This document shows, piece by piece, positions 1 to 7,762 of a DNA stretch of 61,243 bases. The DNA is from an uncultured Moraxella sp. Its GTDB lineage: Bacteria; Pseudomonadota; Gammaproteobacteria; Pseudomonadales; Moraxellaceae. The notes below the pieces were generated by a model. The model was not told the origin of the DNA. It worked only from the letters and a program-made list of their open reading frames with translations, and searched no databases. Every line of letters begins with the position of its first letter. Position 1 is the first letter of the stretch. The position numbers and the translations under genes were made by a program. The stretch is taken from contig CALTTC010000011.1 of NCBI GenBank assembly GCA_943908425.1, forward strand, positions 1 to 61,243, in the 5' to 3' direction.

Positions 1-63
1 AACCAAAAGAACCAAAAGAACCAAAAGAACCAAAAGAACCAAAAGAACCAAAAGAACCAAAAG
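1..63 (+). repeat. Seven tandem copies of a 9-base unit inside dnaQ
   Basis: The first 63 bases are seven uninterrupted copies of AACCAAAAG, cut by the window edge, so the true copy number is unknown. In the dnaQ frame the unit reads Pro-Lys-Glu, the last copy ending in Asp. A 9-base unit can gain or lose copies without breaking the frame, so length variation would only change a charged linker. Confidence 0.95.
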
Positions 64-1496
64 ACGAGCATAGCACAGTAGTACCCAAAAGCAATAGCAC
101 TACCAATAATAAGGAAATCAAAAATACCGTCAAGCCAACCAACACCAGTAAGTCTGCCAAACGCCAGCTGGTATTTGACACCGAAACTACAGGCTTGCAC
201 CCTTATCGTGGCGACAGATTGGTAGAGATTGCTTTTGTTGAGCTGTTAGACCGCCGTCCGACAGGCGTACAGCGCCAATTTTATATAAACCCCGAACGCG
301 ATATGCCAGAAGAAGCGTATCGGGTGCACGGTCTTAGCGCCGAATTTTTGGCGGATAAGCCTGTATTTCAAGAAGTGGCGGCAGAGATTTTTGCGTTTAT
401 TGATGGCGCTGAAATGATTGCCCACAATGCCAGTTTTGATATGCAATTTTTAATCAACGAGCTGTCCGCCGCCGGCTATCCACCCCTGCTTGGGCGAGTG
501 CGCGTGATTGATACTTTGCAACTAGCGAACGCGCGCTACCAAGGTCAGCGCAATTCCCTTGATGCACTGGTCAAGCGCTTAAATATTACCGCTCGTGACC
601 GCACCTTACACGGTGCTTTGCTTGATAGCGAGATTTTGGCGGAGGTGTATTTGGCATTAACGGGCGGGCAAGATGGCTTACTAGACACCACCGCCCAAGC
701 AACCGATGGGGCGCTAGATTTATTGGCGCTTTATCAGAAGCATTACACCACCGCCATTCCTAGCAATCTGTCTTATGCTGCCAACGAGGCAAGCGTACCC
801 ATACCCCTAAACCGCGGTATGCCAGCACGCCAGCTGATTTTTGATACCGAAACCACAGGCTTTGACCCCTATAACGGCGACCGTATCGTGGAGATTGGCG
901 TGGTAGAGCTTGTCGGGCGCAAACCCACAGGGCAACAAGTGCACCTATACATCAACCCCGAGCGCGATATGCCAGAAGAGGCGTATCAAATACACGGTCT
1001 TAGCGCCGAATTTTTGGCGGATAAGTCTGTATTTGGCGAAGTGGCAAAAGCGCTGTACGACTTTATGGCAGGGGCGGAGCTGATTGCACACAACGCTGAC
1101 TTTGATATGAAATTTTTGTTGGCTGAATTTGAAAAAGCAGGACTGGCACAATTTGCAGCACTTGTGAGCGTGATTGACACCTTAGCCATCGCCAAAAAAC
1201 ACTACCCCGGACAACGTAATACCCTAGATGCGCTAGTTAAGCGCTTAGGCGTTGCCGAGCGTGACCGTACCTTACACGGCGCTTTGCTTGATAGTGAAAT
1301 TTTGGCGGACGTGTATTTGGCATTAACAGGCGGGCAAGTAGCGCTAGAGATTGACGACACCCCAACCAATGAACAGCGGACAGAAGCGCACGCAGACAGC
1401 CTAGACAACCTACAGCATTTATTGGTGGCATCATTAAGCGATATTAGCGCGGATACAGCATGGCGCGCCAGCGTACTTGCGCCAGTCACAAAATAG
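1..1496 (+). CDS. dnaQ: DNA polymerase III epsilon-type proofreading exonuclease with two tandem DnaQ domains (5' partial)
   Basis: The frame is open from base 3 and enters from outside the window. After the Pro-Lys-Glu repeat and a Ser/Thr/Asn/Lys linker come two complete DEDDh 3'-5' exonuclease domains, at about 162-671 and 828-1337. Each has ExoI (FDTETTG), ExoII (IAHNA then FDM) and ExoIII (LHGALLDSEIL), so all catalytic residues are present twice. Aligned by hand without gaps, the 170-residue domains match at 117 positions, at a constant spacing of 666 bases. The usual epsilon subunit is about 240 residues with one domain. The stop is TAG at 1494-1496. It is read as dnaQ because both copies carry the E. 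coli-like ExoIII block ending YLALTGGQ. Whether more domains lie upstream cannot be seen. Confidence 0.9.
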   Translation, partial: PKEPKEPKEPKEPKEPKEPKDEHSTVVPKSNSTTNNKEIKNTVKPTNTSKSAKRQLVFDTETTGLHPYRGDRLVEIAFVELLDRRPTGVQRQFYINPERDMPEEAYRVHGLSAEFLADKPVFQEVAAEIFAFIDGAEMIAHNASFDMQFLINELSAAGYPPLLGRVRVIDTLQLANARYQGQRNSLDALVKRLNITARDRTLHGALLDSEILAEVYLALTGGQDGLLDTTAQATDGALDLLALYQKHYTTAIPSNLSYAANEASVPIPLNRGMPARQLIFDTETTGFDPYNGDRIVEIGVVELVGRKPTGQQVHLYINPERDMPEEAYQIHGLSAEFLADKSVFGEVAKALYDFMAGAELIAHNADFDMKFLLAEFEKAGLAQFAALVSVIDTLAIAKKHYPGQRNTLDALVKRLGVAERDRTLHGALLDSEILADVYLALTGGQVALEIDDTPTNEQRTEAHADSLDNLQHLLVASLSDISADTAWRASVLAPVTK

Positions 1497-1558
1497 CACT
1501 TGCAAGATACGTCCAAACATGTTGTAATAAACCTATTTTAGTTTTAACATTGAATTTT

Positions 1559-3208
1559 ATGAATCCTATCAATCCTACCAGTACCACCATCACTAACTTT
1601 GATTTGCCATCAGTGCATATTTTATTAGATGAGATTAAAGTTGCATTAAAAGATGCCGAAATTCATCTAAGTGAGTTCCACGACGACGAAGAGCAAGTGG
1701 CTTTATTGTTAGATTCTGCTACCGTCATTGAGCAGTTAGCGAGCATTTTTCATCTTATCAACTTTAAAGGTGCCGATAAACTTGCCACCGCCATTGCTGA
1801 ATGCCTAAAAAAACTGCACGACGATGGCGACAACACCAATACCGCCTTAGTTATGGATATCTCGGAAGGCATTATGGTGCTTGACCGCTATGTGGAATTC
1901 GTGCTGTTAAAAGAACTGCTAGAGCCTGCATTACTCGTTGCGGTGATCAATAAGTTACGCGCGCATACTGGTGCACAAGCCCTAAGCGCCGATGCCTTAA
2001 GCGAAGGTAGCAGTATCTCTATCACTAACCCCAAGCGCCATTATACTGCCCTAAACGACCTAAACGTCAATAGCAAAAACCTAATTGCCGCTTACCGTGC
2101 AGGGCTTGGCGTAGTACTAGCCCATCAAGGGGGTGCACTTACTAGCGAAGAGCAAAGCAAAATTGAAGCGATGAGCGCCGCCTGTGCTACCATCGCTGAG
2201 CAATCTGATACCCTGTTTTGGCAAGCGGCAAAAATTGCTACCGAGCATTTGGCACTACCAGTATCCAACGACAAAAAACGTGTGCTCATTTATGTAGAAC
2301 AGCAACTGCAACACTATCTACCGGTAGAAGACCGCCGTTTCGCTGATTTGGTTAGCCTTGCGGTGAATTATGACCAAAGCTTTTTGGCAAGCGCGGTGCA
2401 AAAATACGGTCTAGGAAAAATGGATAGTAGCGAGCAATCGGCAATGCAGCGGTTCTTATTTGGACCCAATCGTGAGATTACCGATACCGTTAATAGCCTT
2501 ATTCAAGAAGAAATTAGTACCATTAAAGAACACGTGGATAATTTTGCGCGTGGCGATAACAACATCAACGCGGTAACCATTCCCCAAATCAGCGCCCAGA
2601 TTCTCCATTTGGGGCAAACTATGCAACTATTAGGCTTAGATGAAGCCAGTCGCGCCCTGCAAACAGCCAGCCAAACTGTTAAAGAGTGGCAAACGCCTAC
2701 CCCAGAAGACTTTGATAAGCTGCTTGGTGAGCTTATGGTCGCAGAAAATGCCGCTATCTTTTTGGCAAAAAGCCACACCCCAGGCGCAGTACGCTTGCCA
2801 CTACACAACCGTAGTATCTCATTGCACCAGCTAGATACTGCCTATGCCCTACTCACCCAAGAAAGCCGTGCCAATATTTCTAATATCATTGCCGCTATTG
2901 AAGCTTATCTTGCTGATGCCAATAAAGACAGCCTACACCTACAAAATGTCCCAGAAATTCTTGAGCAAACGGCAGGGGCGGCGACGTTTTTACGCTTACC
3001 CAAAACCGCAAAAATGCTTAGCAAACTTGCTGAGAATCTACAAGCGAGACTGGACAATAAAGTCCTTGACGATACGCTGTTTGCCGACATTGCCGACATC
3101 ATTGTCGCCGCTGATTATCAACTTGAAGGGCAAGAACAAAACCGCCCTGTCAGCACGAGCGCCTTGCTAGTGGGACAGCACAGCCTAAGTCGTCTGCTCG
3201 CTGCATAA
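1559..3208 (+). CDS. fimL: FimL-like protein (inactive Hpt-type regulator of type IV pili/cAMP signalling)
   Basis: A 549-residue soluble, mostly alpha-helical protein with no membrane segment. The N-terminus (LLDEIKVALKDAEIHL, then FHLINFKGADKLA) resembles the N-terminal histidine-phosphotransfer-like region of ChpA/PilL, the part shared with Pseudomonas FimL. FimL works with the Chp system and FimV to control cAMP and twitching motility, and a fimV locus lies near 51487 here. The frame opens upstream at 1460 inside dnaQ. The ATG at 1559 is preferred because it avoids that overlap and begins the family-like part; no strong ribosome binding site is visible. It abuts nudC, an order I recall from Pseudomonas. 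It could instead be a generic ChpA N-terminal paralogue. Confidence 0.65.
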   Translation: MNPINPTSTTITNFDLPSVHILLDEIKVALKDAEIHLSEFHDDEEQVALLLDSATVIEQLASIFHLINFKGADKLATAIAECLKKLHDDGDNTNTALVMDISEGIMVLDRYVEFVLLKELLEPALLVAVINKLRAHTGAQALSADALSEGSSISITNPKRHYTALNDLNVNSKNLIAAYRAGLGVVLAHQGGALTSEEQSKIEAMSAACATIAEQSDTLFWQAAKIATEHLALPVSNDKKRVLIYVEQQLQHYLPVEDRRFADLVSLAVNYDQSFLASAVQKYGLGKMDSSEQSAMQRFLFGPNREITDTVNSLIQEEISTIKEHVDNFARGDNNINAVTIPQISAQILHLGQTMQLLGLDEASRALQTASQTVKEWQTPTPEDFDKLLGELMVAENAAIFLAKSHTPGAVRLPLHNRSISLHQLDTAYALLTQESRANISNIIAAIEAYLADANKDSLHLQNVPEILEQTAGAATFLRLPKTAKMLSKLAENLQARLDNKVLDDTLFADIADIIVAADYQLEGQEQNRPVSTSALLVGQHSLSRLLAA

Positions 3209-4021
3209 ATGCCTAGCGCCTTTATTATCACAACTGACGCGCGCGTACTCACACAAGACGCGCGCCCTTTTGTGCTACAGTTGAGCAATGAGAAGCTCGC
3301 TGCCTTGCCAGCACAAGCAGTACTACCACTGCCTAGCCATCACCTTGGTGCGCCAGATTACGCCATAGATAGCCAATGCTTGGTGGATAATGGGCTGTTA
3401 CAGACAGCTAGTACAGATGAATTTGTCTATCGTGGCATTACCCTGCATGCCCTTGCCTATCGTACGCTGTTGCAGTATCTAGATACTTCAAGCGCGCATG
3501 CTTTAAGCTACGCTTTACAACTTGCCAACTTTCGTCAAACCGAGCTATTTTGTCGTTGCTGTGGCACGGCACATATGCACACGCAAGGCTATAGCAAACA
3601 CTGTCATCACTGCGGGCAACATAGCTACCCACCGGTGGCACCCTGTGTTATCGTTGCCATTTGCCGAGTTGTTAATCAGCAAAAACAGCTGCTCCTTGCA
3701 CGCCATCATCGCCACAAAACGCCCATGTTTGGCTTGATTGCAGGCTTTGTGGAGATTGGCGAGAGTATGGAGCAAGCGGTGTGCCGTGAGGTATACGAAG
3801 AAACACGGCTACAGGTGGATAATATTTGTTATGTAACCAGTCAGCCCTACCCTTACCCCAGTAATCTTATGCTTGGCTTTACCGCAAATTATGCTGGCGG
3901 TCAGTTGCAGATTGACGAGTGCGAGCTTGTAGAAGCGGCGTTTTTTACAGCGGATAACCTACCCAATATTCCCCCAAAAGGCACCATCGCGCATCGCTTA
4001 ATTCAGCAGGTGCTCGCTTGA
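3209..4021 (+). CDS. nudC: NAD(H)/RNA-cap pyrophosphatase NudC
   Basis: A 270-residue Nudix hydrolase that splits NAD(H) to NMN(H) and AMP and in E. coli removes NAD caps from RNA. A zinc ribbon is formed by Cys115/118 and Cys132/135. The Nudix box begins at Gly179 with REVYEE at 193-198. The NudC signature SQPYPYPSNL is at 211-220. Length and motif order are normal. It starts at the base after the fimL stop and ends in a TGA that overlaps the next start codon, so the three genes probably form one transcript. Confidence 0.95.
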   Translation: MPSAFIITTDARVLTQDARPFVLQLSNEKLAALPAQAVLPLPSHHLGAPDYAIDSQCLVDNGLLQTASTDEFVYRGITLHALAYRTLLQYLDTSSAHALSYALQLANFRQTELFCRCCGTAHMHTQGYSKHCHHCGQHSYPPVAPCVIVAICRVVNQQKQLLLARHHRHKTPMFGLIAGFVEIGESMEQAVCREVYEETRLQVDNICYVTSQPYPYPSNLMLGFTANYAGGQLQIDECELVEAAFFTADNLPNIPPKGTIAHRLIQQVLA

Positions 4022-4836
4022 GCACAAAATTGCCCCTGTTGTTTGATGAATTAGCTTTGGATACATTAGACAGCGACAGTCGGCGGCGCATTAACGCGGT
4101 TGATGCCGTTCTACCACAGACACAGTGCGGTTTATGCGGTTATCGTGACGGCTGCTTACCTTACGCCCACGCTATCGTAACAACAGGCGAGGCAATTAAC
4201 CTGTGTGTCCCTGGTGGCGATAGCACCGCCCTTGCGATAAGTCAGCTCACCGACCGCCCCTACACACCAGCTGTCGACTCTAAACACCCCATTGACCCCA
4301 AAACTCAGCGCCCACAGGCAATGTACGCTGTTATTGACGAGGCAGTGTGTATTGGCTGCACCAAGTGTATTCCCGCGTGTCCAGTGGATGCCATCATTGG
4401 CACTGGCAAGCATATGCACAGTATTTTACCCGCCTTATGCACGGGTTGCGAGCTATGCCTTGCCCCTTGCCCTGTAGACTGTATTAGCCTACAACCACTG
4501 CCGATAAAGCCCCTGTCTAATGAGGAGCGCGCCTTAGAACAAGCTCATTTGCGCAAGCGTTACCACGCCCATTTACACCGCTTGACCGCAAGCCTAGAAG
4601 CTAATCAGCTTACCGTGGCAAGCCATACTGAGGCTAAGCTTGCCAACACTCTGCAAAGCCATGCCAATACCACCGCCATTGACAGCGACACCGCCAAAAC
4701 CACCTTGCAACTTGCCAAACTGCGTAGTCAAATCAAAAAATTAGACAAACAGTTAAAGCTGCGTGCCGACCCTGCCAAACAAGCCGAACTACAACGCTTA
4801 CAGGCACAATTAACAACATTAACAACTAAAAATTAA
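4018..4836 (+). CDS. RnfB-like iron-sulfur protein, lacking the membrane anchor
   Basis: A 272-residue electron-transfer protein. A four-Cys [4Fe-4S] domain (Cys37, 40, 46, 63) is followed by two ferredoxin-type clusters (Cys111/114/117/121 and 141/144/147/151), as in RnfB/RsxB. The N-terminal membrane helix of true RnfB is missing and no other Rnf/Rsx gene is present in the window. The C-terminal third is a Lys/Gln/Leu-rich probable coiled coil. The start is a TTG overlapping the nudC TGA by four bases, behind AGCAGG. It is probably a soluble electron carrier; its partner is unknown. Confidence 0.8.
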   Translation: MSTKLPLLFDELALDTLDSDSRRRINAVDAVLPQTQCGLCGYRDGCLPYAHAIVTTGEAINLCVPGGDSTALAISQLTDRPYTPAVDSKHPIDPKTQRPQAMYAVIDEAVCIGCTKCIPACPVDAIIGTGKHMHSILPALCTGCELCLAPCPVDCISLQPLPIKPLSNEERALEQAHLRKRYHAHLHRLTASLEANQLTVASHTEAKLANTLQSHANTTAIDSDTAKTTLQLAKLRSQIKKLDKQLKLRADPAKQAELQRLQAQLTTLTTKN

Positions 4837-4840
4837 CAAC

Positions 4841-5350
4841 CTAAAACAAGTCCGCGTCAAGCTCATTATCACTTGAACGTGCTGTATGTTGCCAAAAAGC
4901 GTGCAAATAATCCACTCGTCTTAGATAATTTAGTAGCACTAACTCTGGCACGACAAGCGCCACCATTACCCCACCCACTCTAAAGGCAGTTAGCGCCCCC
5001 TGCTGATAACTAGTAATCGCCAAGCCCAATATAGCCATGGCATATAGGACGGCAATTCCTATAATTAGACGTTTAGCAAAACGCGTGTATAAAAAACCGT
5101 ATGCTTTAGCGGTGGCTACAAAGCGTGCCTGCTCTTTATCTACCGCTAGCAATTTGACATGCAACAACAATGGCAAGCGGCGCAATAGCGCATTATAGTT
5201 TAATAAATCGTATTGCGTGCGGATAATGACAGCAATCGCCGCTGACTCCAAATTAGCAAATAGCGGAATTTGCTTAAAAAATAAATTTTTTAATAATGGC
5301 GTGCTTTGAATATTACGATACAACGTTAAGTCAGTAAAATAGCGGTACAA
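4841..5350 (-). CDS. Membrane protein of unknown function (start uncertain)
   Basis: A 169-residue protein if read from a TTG at 5350. Two hydrophobic segments lie around residues 94-113 and 122-142; the rest is basic and helical. I do not recognise the family. The frame stays open upstream as far as a stop at 5441-5443, with plausible coding content but no ATG. A separate 36-codon membrane ORF ends at 5371 in the neighbouring frame. The N-terminus may therefore have been split off by a frameshift. It is convergent with the RnfB-like gene, four bases apart. Confidence 0.6.
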   Translation of the reverse strand: MYRYFTDLTLYRNIQSTPLLKNLFFKQIPLFANLESAAIAVIIRTQYDLLNYNALLRRLPLLLHVKLLAVDKEQARFVATAKAYGFLYTRFAKRLIIGIAVLYAMAILGLAITSYQQGALTAFRVGGVMVALVVPELVLLNYLRRVDYLHAFWQHTARSSDNELDADLF

Positions 5351-5370
5351 AAACGCAAAATTTTCTTTAT

Positions 5371-5481
5371 CTAGCGTGCTTTTACGCGTTTCATAATATA
5401 CATAAGCGCGCCATACCCACCGATCGTGGCAAGCATAATGCTACTTAATAGCGCAATATCCAAATCCAAATTGATGGGCAT
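5371..5481 (-). CDS. Small one-helix membrane protein (36 residues) or N-terminal part of the next gene
   Basis: It begins with ATG at 5481 behind GGATAAAAGCCT and ends in TAG at 5371-5373. Residues 9-30 form one hydrophobic helix with Gly-Gly, followed by a basic tail (KRVKAR). Start, ribosome binding site and position look real. A single -1 shift near the end would join it to the 169-residue frame downstream, giving a three-helix protein. It shares a 50-base divergent promoter region with xthA. Confidence 0.45.
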   Translation of the reverse strand: MPINLDLDIALLSSIMLATIGGYGALMYIMKRVKAR

Positions 5482-5498
5482 AGGCTTTTATCCAAAGT

Positions 5499-5508
5499 AT
5501 GTTATAAT
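5499..5508 (+). promoter_or_regulatory. Extended -10 promoter of xthA
   Basis: TGTTATAAT at 5500-5508 is a consensus extended -10 element about 24 bases before the xthA ATG. No good -35 is seen, as is common for extended -10 promoters. Confidence 0.6.
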
Positions 5509-5531
5509 AGCTATTTTTTTATTAACCGTCA

Positions 5532-6377
5532 ATGCATACTGCCTACCCCCCTATTCCCAAAAAACCTGCTGATACCTTGCGCGTGGTCTCCATCAATGTC
5601 AATGGACTGCGCGCTGCCGCCAAAAAAGGCTTGATTGAATTTTTGACAAGCTCAGATTTTGATGTGGTGTGCCTGCAAGAAACGCGCTTGACCGAAGCCC
5701 AGTGGAGCGACGCCCTACGCCCCACAGGGTGGCACACCGCCTTGTTTCCTGCGCAAAAAGCTGGCTATGCCGGCACAGCCATCTACAGTCGCTTGCCGTT
5801 TGTTGCTAAGCGCGGATTGGACTTTGATTTGGCGGACAATGAAGGACGCTTTTTGTGCGGTGAGTTTGATTTATCAACTTATGGACACACAGCACCGCTA
5901 TTTATCGCCTCGCTATATCTGCCTTCAGGCTCATCGGGCGAGCCAGCACAAGCACGCAAAGATACATTTTTGGCGCAATTTCGCACAATTTTAGCCGATT
6001 GGCGCGCGCAAAATAAATCCATTATTATCTGCGGTGATTATAATATCGTCCACAAACGCATTGATATCAAAAACTGGTCGGGCAATCAAAAAGCCTCCGG
6101 CTGTTTACCACACGAACGGGCGTGGCTGGATTATTTGTATGACACCTTAGGCTATGTTGATAGTTTTCGCCAAGTCCGCCCCGACAGCCACGTCTATTCA
6201 TGGTGGTCTAATCGCGGACAGGCGCGCGCCAATAACGTTGGGTGGCGTATTGATTATCAAGCGGTGTCGCCAGATGTTGCCAGCGCCACCACAGGGGCGT
6301 GGGTGTATCGCGAACAGTGGTTTAGCGACCACGCACCAGTTATTGTGGATTATGCCATCGCAAAGTTAGTCCAATAA
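5532..6377 (+). CDS. xthA: Exodeoxyribonuclease III family AP endonuclease
   Basis: A 281-residue Mg-dependent nuclease of the ExoIII/APE family that cuts at abasic sites and has 3'-5' exonuclease activity. The motifs occur in order: SINVNGLRA, LQETRL with Glu50 as metal ligand, CGDYNIVH, WRIDYQ and C-terminal SDHAPV. Length is normal. Its 3' end overlaps by 12 bases the 3' end of a uracil-DNA-glycosylase-family gene on the other strand, so two base-excision-repair enzymes face each other. Confidence 0.93.
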   Translation: MHTAYPPIPKKPADTLRVVSINVNGLRAAAKKGLIEFLTSSDFDVVCLQETRLTEAQWSDALRPTGWHTALFPAQKAGYAGTAIYSRLPFVAKRGLDFDLADNEGRFLCGEFDLSTYGHTAPLFIASLYLPSGSSGEPAQARKDTFLAQFRTILADWRAQNKSIIICGDYNIVHKRIDIKNWSGNQKASGCLPHERAWLDYLYDTLGYVDSFRQVRPDSHVYSWWSNRGQARANNVGWRIDYQAVSPDVASATTGAWVYREQWFSDHAPVIVDYAIAKLVQ

Positions 6378-6965
6378 ACCCATATCTTTAAACGCTTCTT
6401 TATAATACTCCGCCTTTTTATCTAAGGCTAAAGAATAAGCGCGTGATGAGGATGGCAAGCGGTATAGGGTAATTTTGCGCGTGGCGATAGCGCACTCAAG
6501 CCTTGCCCCCACTTTTGGTAGGGGCGCGTGCACGTTAAGACTTGCCAAAGTAAGCTGTGTTGCCAGCTCACCGGTGGTAATAATGCTATGGCAAGCTGGC
6601 ATGGTTTGTAGCAATTTTTTGATATTGCGCCGTTTTATGATTTGTAATAATTGGTCGGCAGCATTGCCTTGACTGCGACGCACTTGATAAGCGCTATCAC
6701 TAATAGCAATGCCTGTCTGCACTAAAAACTTACGCAGGCGTGGCTCATTGTAGCGTTTATTGTCAATAAAATACAAAGCGTTATCAAAGAACACCTGACC
6801 CATAATTCGCCACATATCATTATTGATATTTGGGTAATAAAAAGGCATTTGCCAGCGCTGTTTGGGCGGCGGAAAACTACCCAACAACAATACCTGTGCC
6901 ATAGGCGGGATAAATGGGGACAAGGGATGTGTCTCAATCTTTGGCAATTTATCGCAATGCGTCAT
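6366..6965 (-). CDS. Uracil-DNA glycosylase superfamily protein
   Basis: A 199-residue protein of the subfamily with LLLGSFPPPKQRWQMPFYYP near the N-terminus, a central ITTGE, and the LPSSSRAY motif near the C-terminus. These correspond to the nucleotide-binding and catalytic-loop positions of UDG-fold enzymes. It is predicted to remove uracil or a damaged base from DNA, but the substrate of this subfamily is not established from sequence. It overlaps the end of folK by 17 bases and is last in the folB-folK run. Confidence 0.75.
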   Translation of the reverse strand: MTHCDKLPKIETHPLSPFIPPMAQVLLLGSFPPPKQRWQMPFYYPNINNDMWRIMGQVFFDNALYFIDNKRYNEPRLRKFLVQTGIAISDSAYQVRRSQGNAADQLLQIIKRRNIKKLLQTMPACHSIITTGELATQLTLASLNVHAPLPKVGARLECAIATRKITLYRLPSSSRAYSLALDKKAEYYKEAFKDMGLLD

Positions 6966-7392
6966 CTAACCACCCCGCCAAACAATGCCATTCGTGCACC
7001 TTAAAAGGATAGCGCTCCTCTATAATCACAAAATCCGGGCAATCTATCGTCTGCACCGCTAGCACGTCAATATCTAGTGCCACAAGATAATTGTGCGCTT
7101 TTGTGTTGTGCGCGCGTTGTCGTCCACATTCTTGCTCTAGCTTGCCCAACCAGTTGAGCATATCCTGCCCCACAGCAGGATAAGCAAGCGTCAATACCGC
7201 CGCAAGGTTATGGTAATTTGCACTGGATTTGCCTGTGTAATCCGCCCCATACCAGCGGCTTAGGCACTGCAAATTCCCTTTGGTCGCAAGCTTATCTAAC
7301 GCATAAGTAAAGTTTGTCATCGCATTATCATTACTGCCAAGCGATAACACGAGCGCACTTAAGGTACTATCCGATAGCTCAGCTTTTTGCAT
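6949..7392 (-). CDS. folK: 6-hydroxymethyl-7,8-dihydropterin pyrophosphokinase
   Basis: A 147-residue enzyme that transfers pyrophosphate from ATP to hydroxymethyl-dihydropterin in folate synthesis. The signatures are the N-terminal LSLGSN and ALDIDVL; ERYPF near the end fits the family. An upstream in-frame start at 7461 would lie well inside folB and adds non-family sequence. The ATG at 7392, behind TTGAG, is chosen and overlaps the folB end by 14 bases, implying translational coupling. It is slightly shorter than E. coli HPPK (159). Confidence 0.88.
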   Translation of the reverse strand: MQKAELSDSTLSALVLSLGSNDNAMTNFTYALDKLATKGNLQCLSRWYGADYTGKSSANYHNLAAVLTLAYPAVGQDMLNWLGKLEQECGRQRAHNTKAHNYLVALDIDVLAVQTIDCPDFVIIEERYPFKVHEWHCLAGWLDDALR

Positions 7393-7762
7393 TAAATTGC
7401 TCAATATCGGCTCTTGTGCACTCCAAATGAATGCCCACTGCTGCCGCCTTGCTAATGGCATTGGGTTTTTTGATGGTTAAGACAAGTGCGCTACAAGGAT
7501 AATTTTGGAACAAAAATAGCACAAGCTGATAGCCCAAATGCTCCACAAGTTTTGCTTGGGTCTGCTCACAAATGCGCGCAATATCTAAGCACACCTGCTG
7601 ATAGTTGATGGCATCCTTGATATCATCGCTCATAAACGCCGCCTGCATGGTACACGCTAAGCGCGCACTGACCGTAATATTTTGTGCTACCGCCCGCTCC
7701 CAAGCGTGCACCCCAATAATTGCCTTGACGGTTAGCTCATCAATAATCACCCATGTTTGCAT
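7379..7762 (-). CDS. folB: Dihydroneopterin aldolase
   Basis: A 127-residue folate enzyme that converts dihydroneopterin to hydroxymethyl-dihydropterin and glycolaldehyde, the step just before FolK. Visible family features are the early GVHAWER (G-x-x-x-W-E-R region) and the C-terminal IKKPNAI block with the catalytic Lys. It begins one base after the rarD stop and overlaps folK, so the two enzymes are probably made from one message. Confidence 0.88.
   Translation of the reverse strand: MQTWVIIDELTVKAIIGVHAWERAVAQNITVSARLACTMQAAFMSDDIKDAINYQQVCLDIARICEQTQAKLVEHLGYQLVLFLFQNYPCSALVLTIKKPNAISKAAAVGIHLECTRADIEQFNAKS

Noticed and set aside
1..63. CRISPR-like repeats at the left edge
   Set aside because: The units are 9 bases with no spacers and lie in a coding frame, so this is a coding microsatellite.
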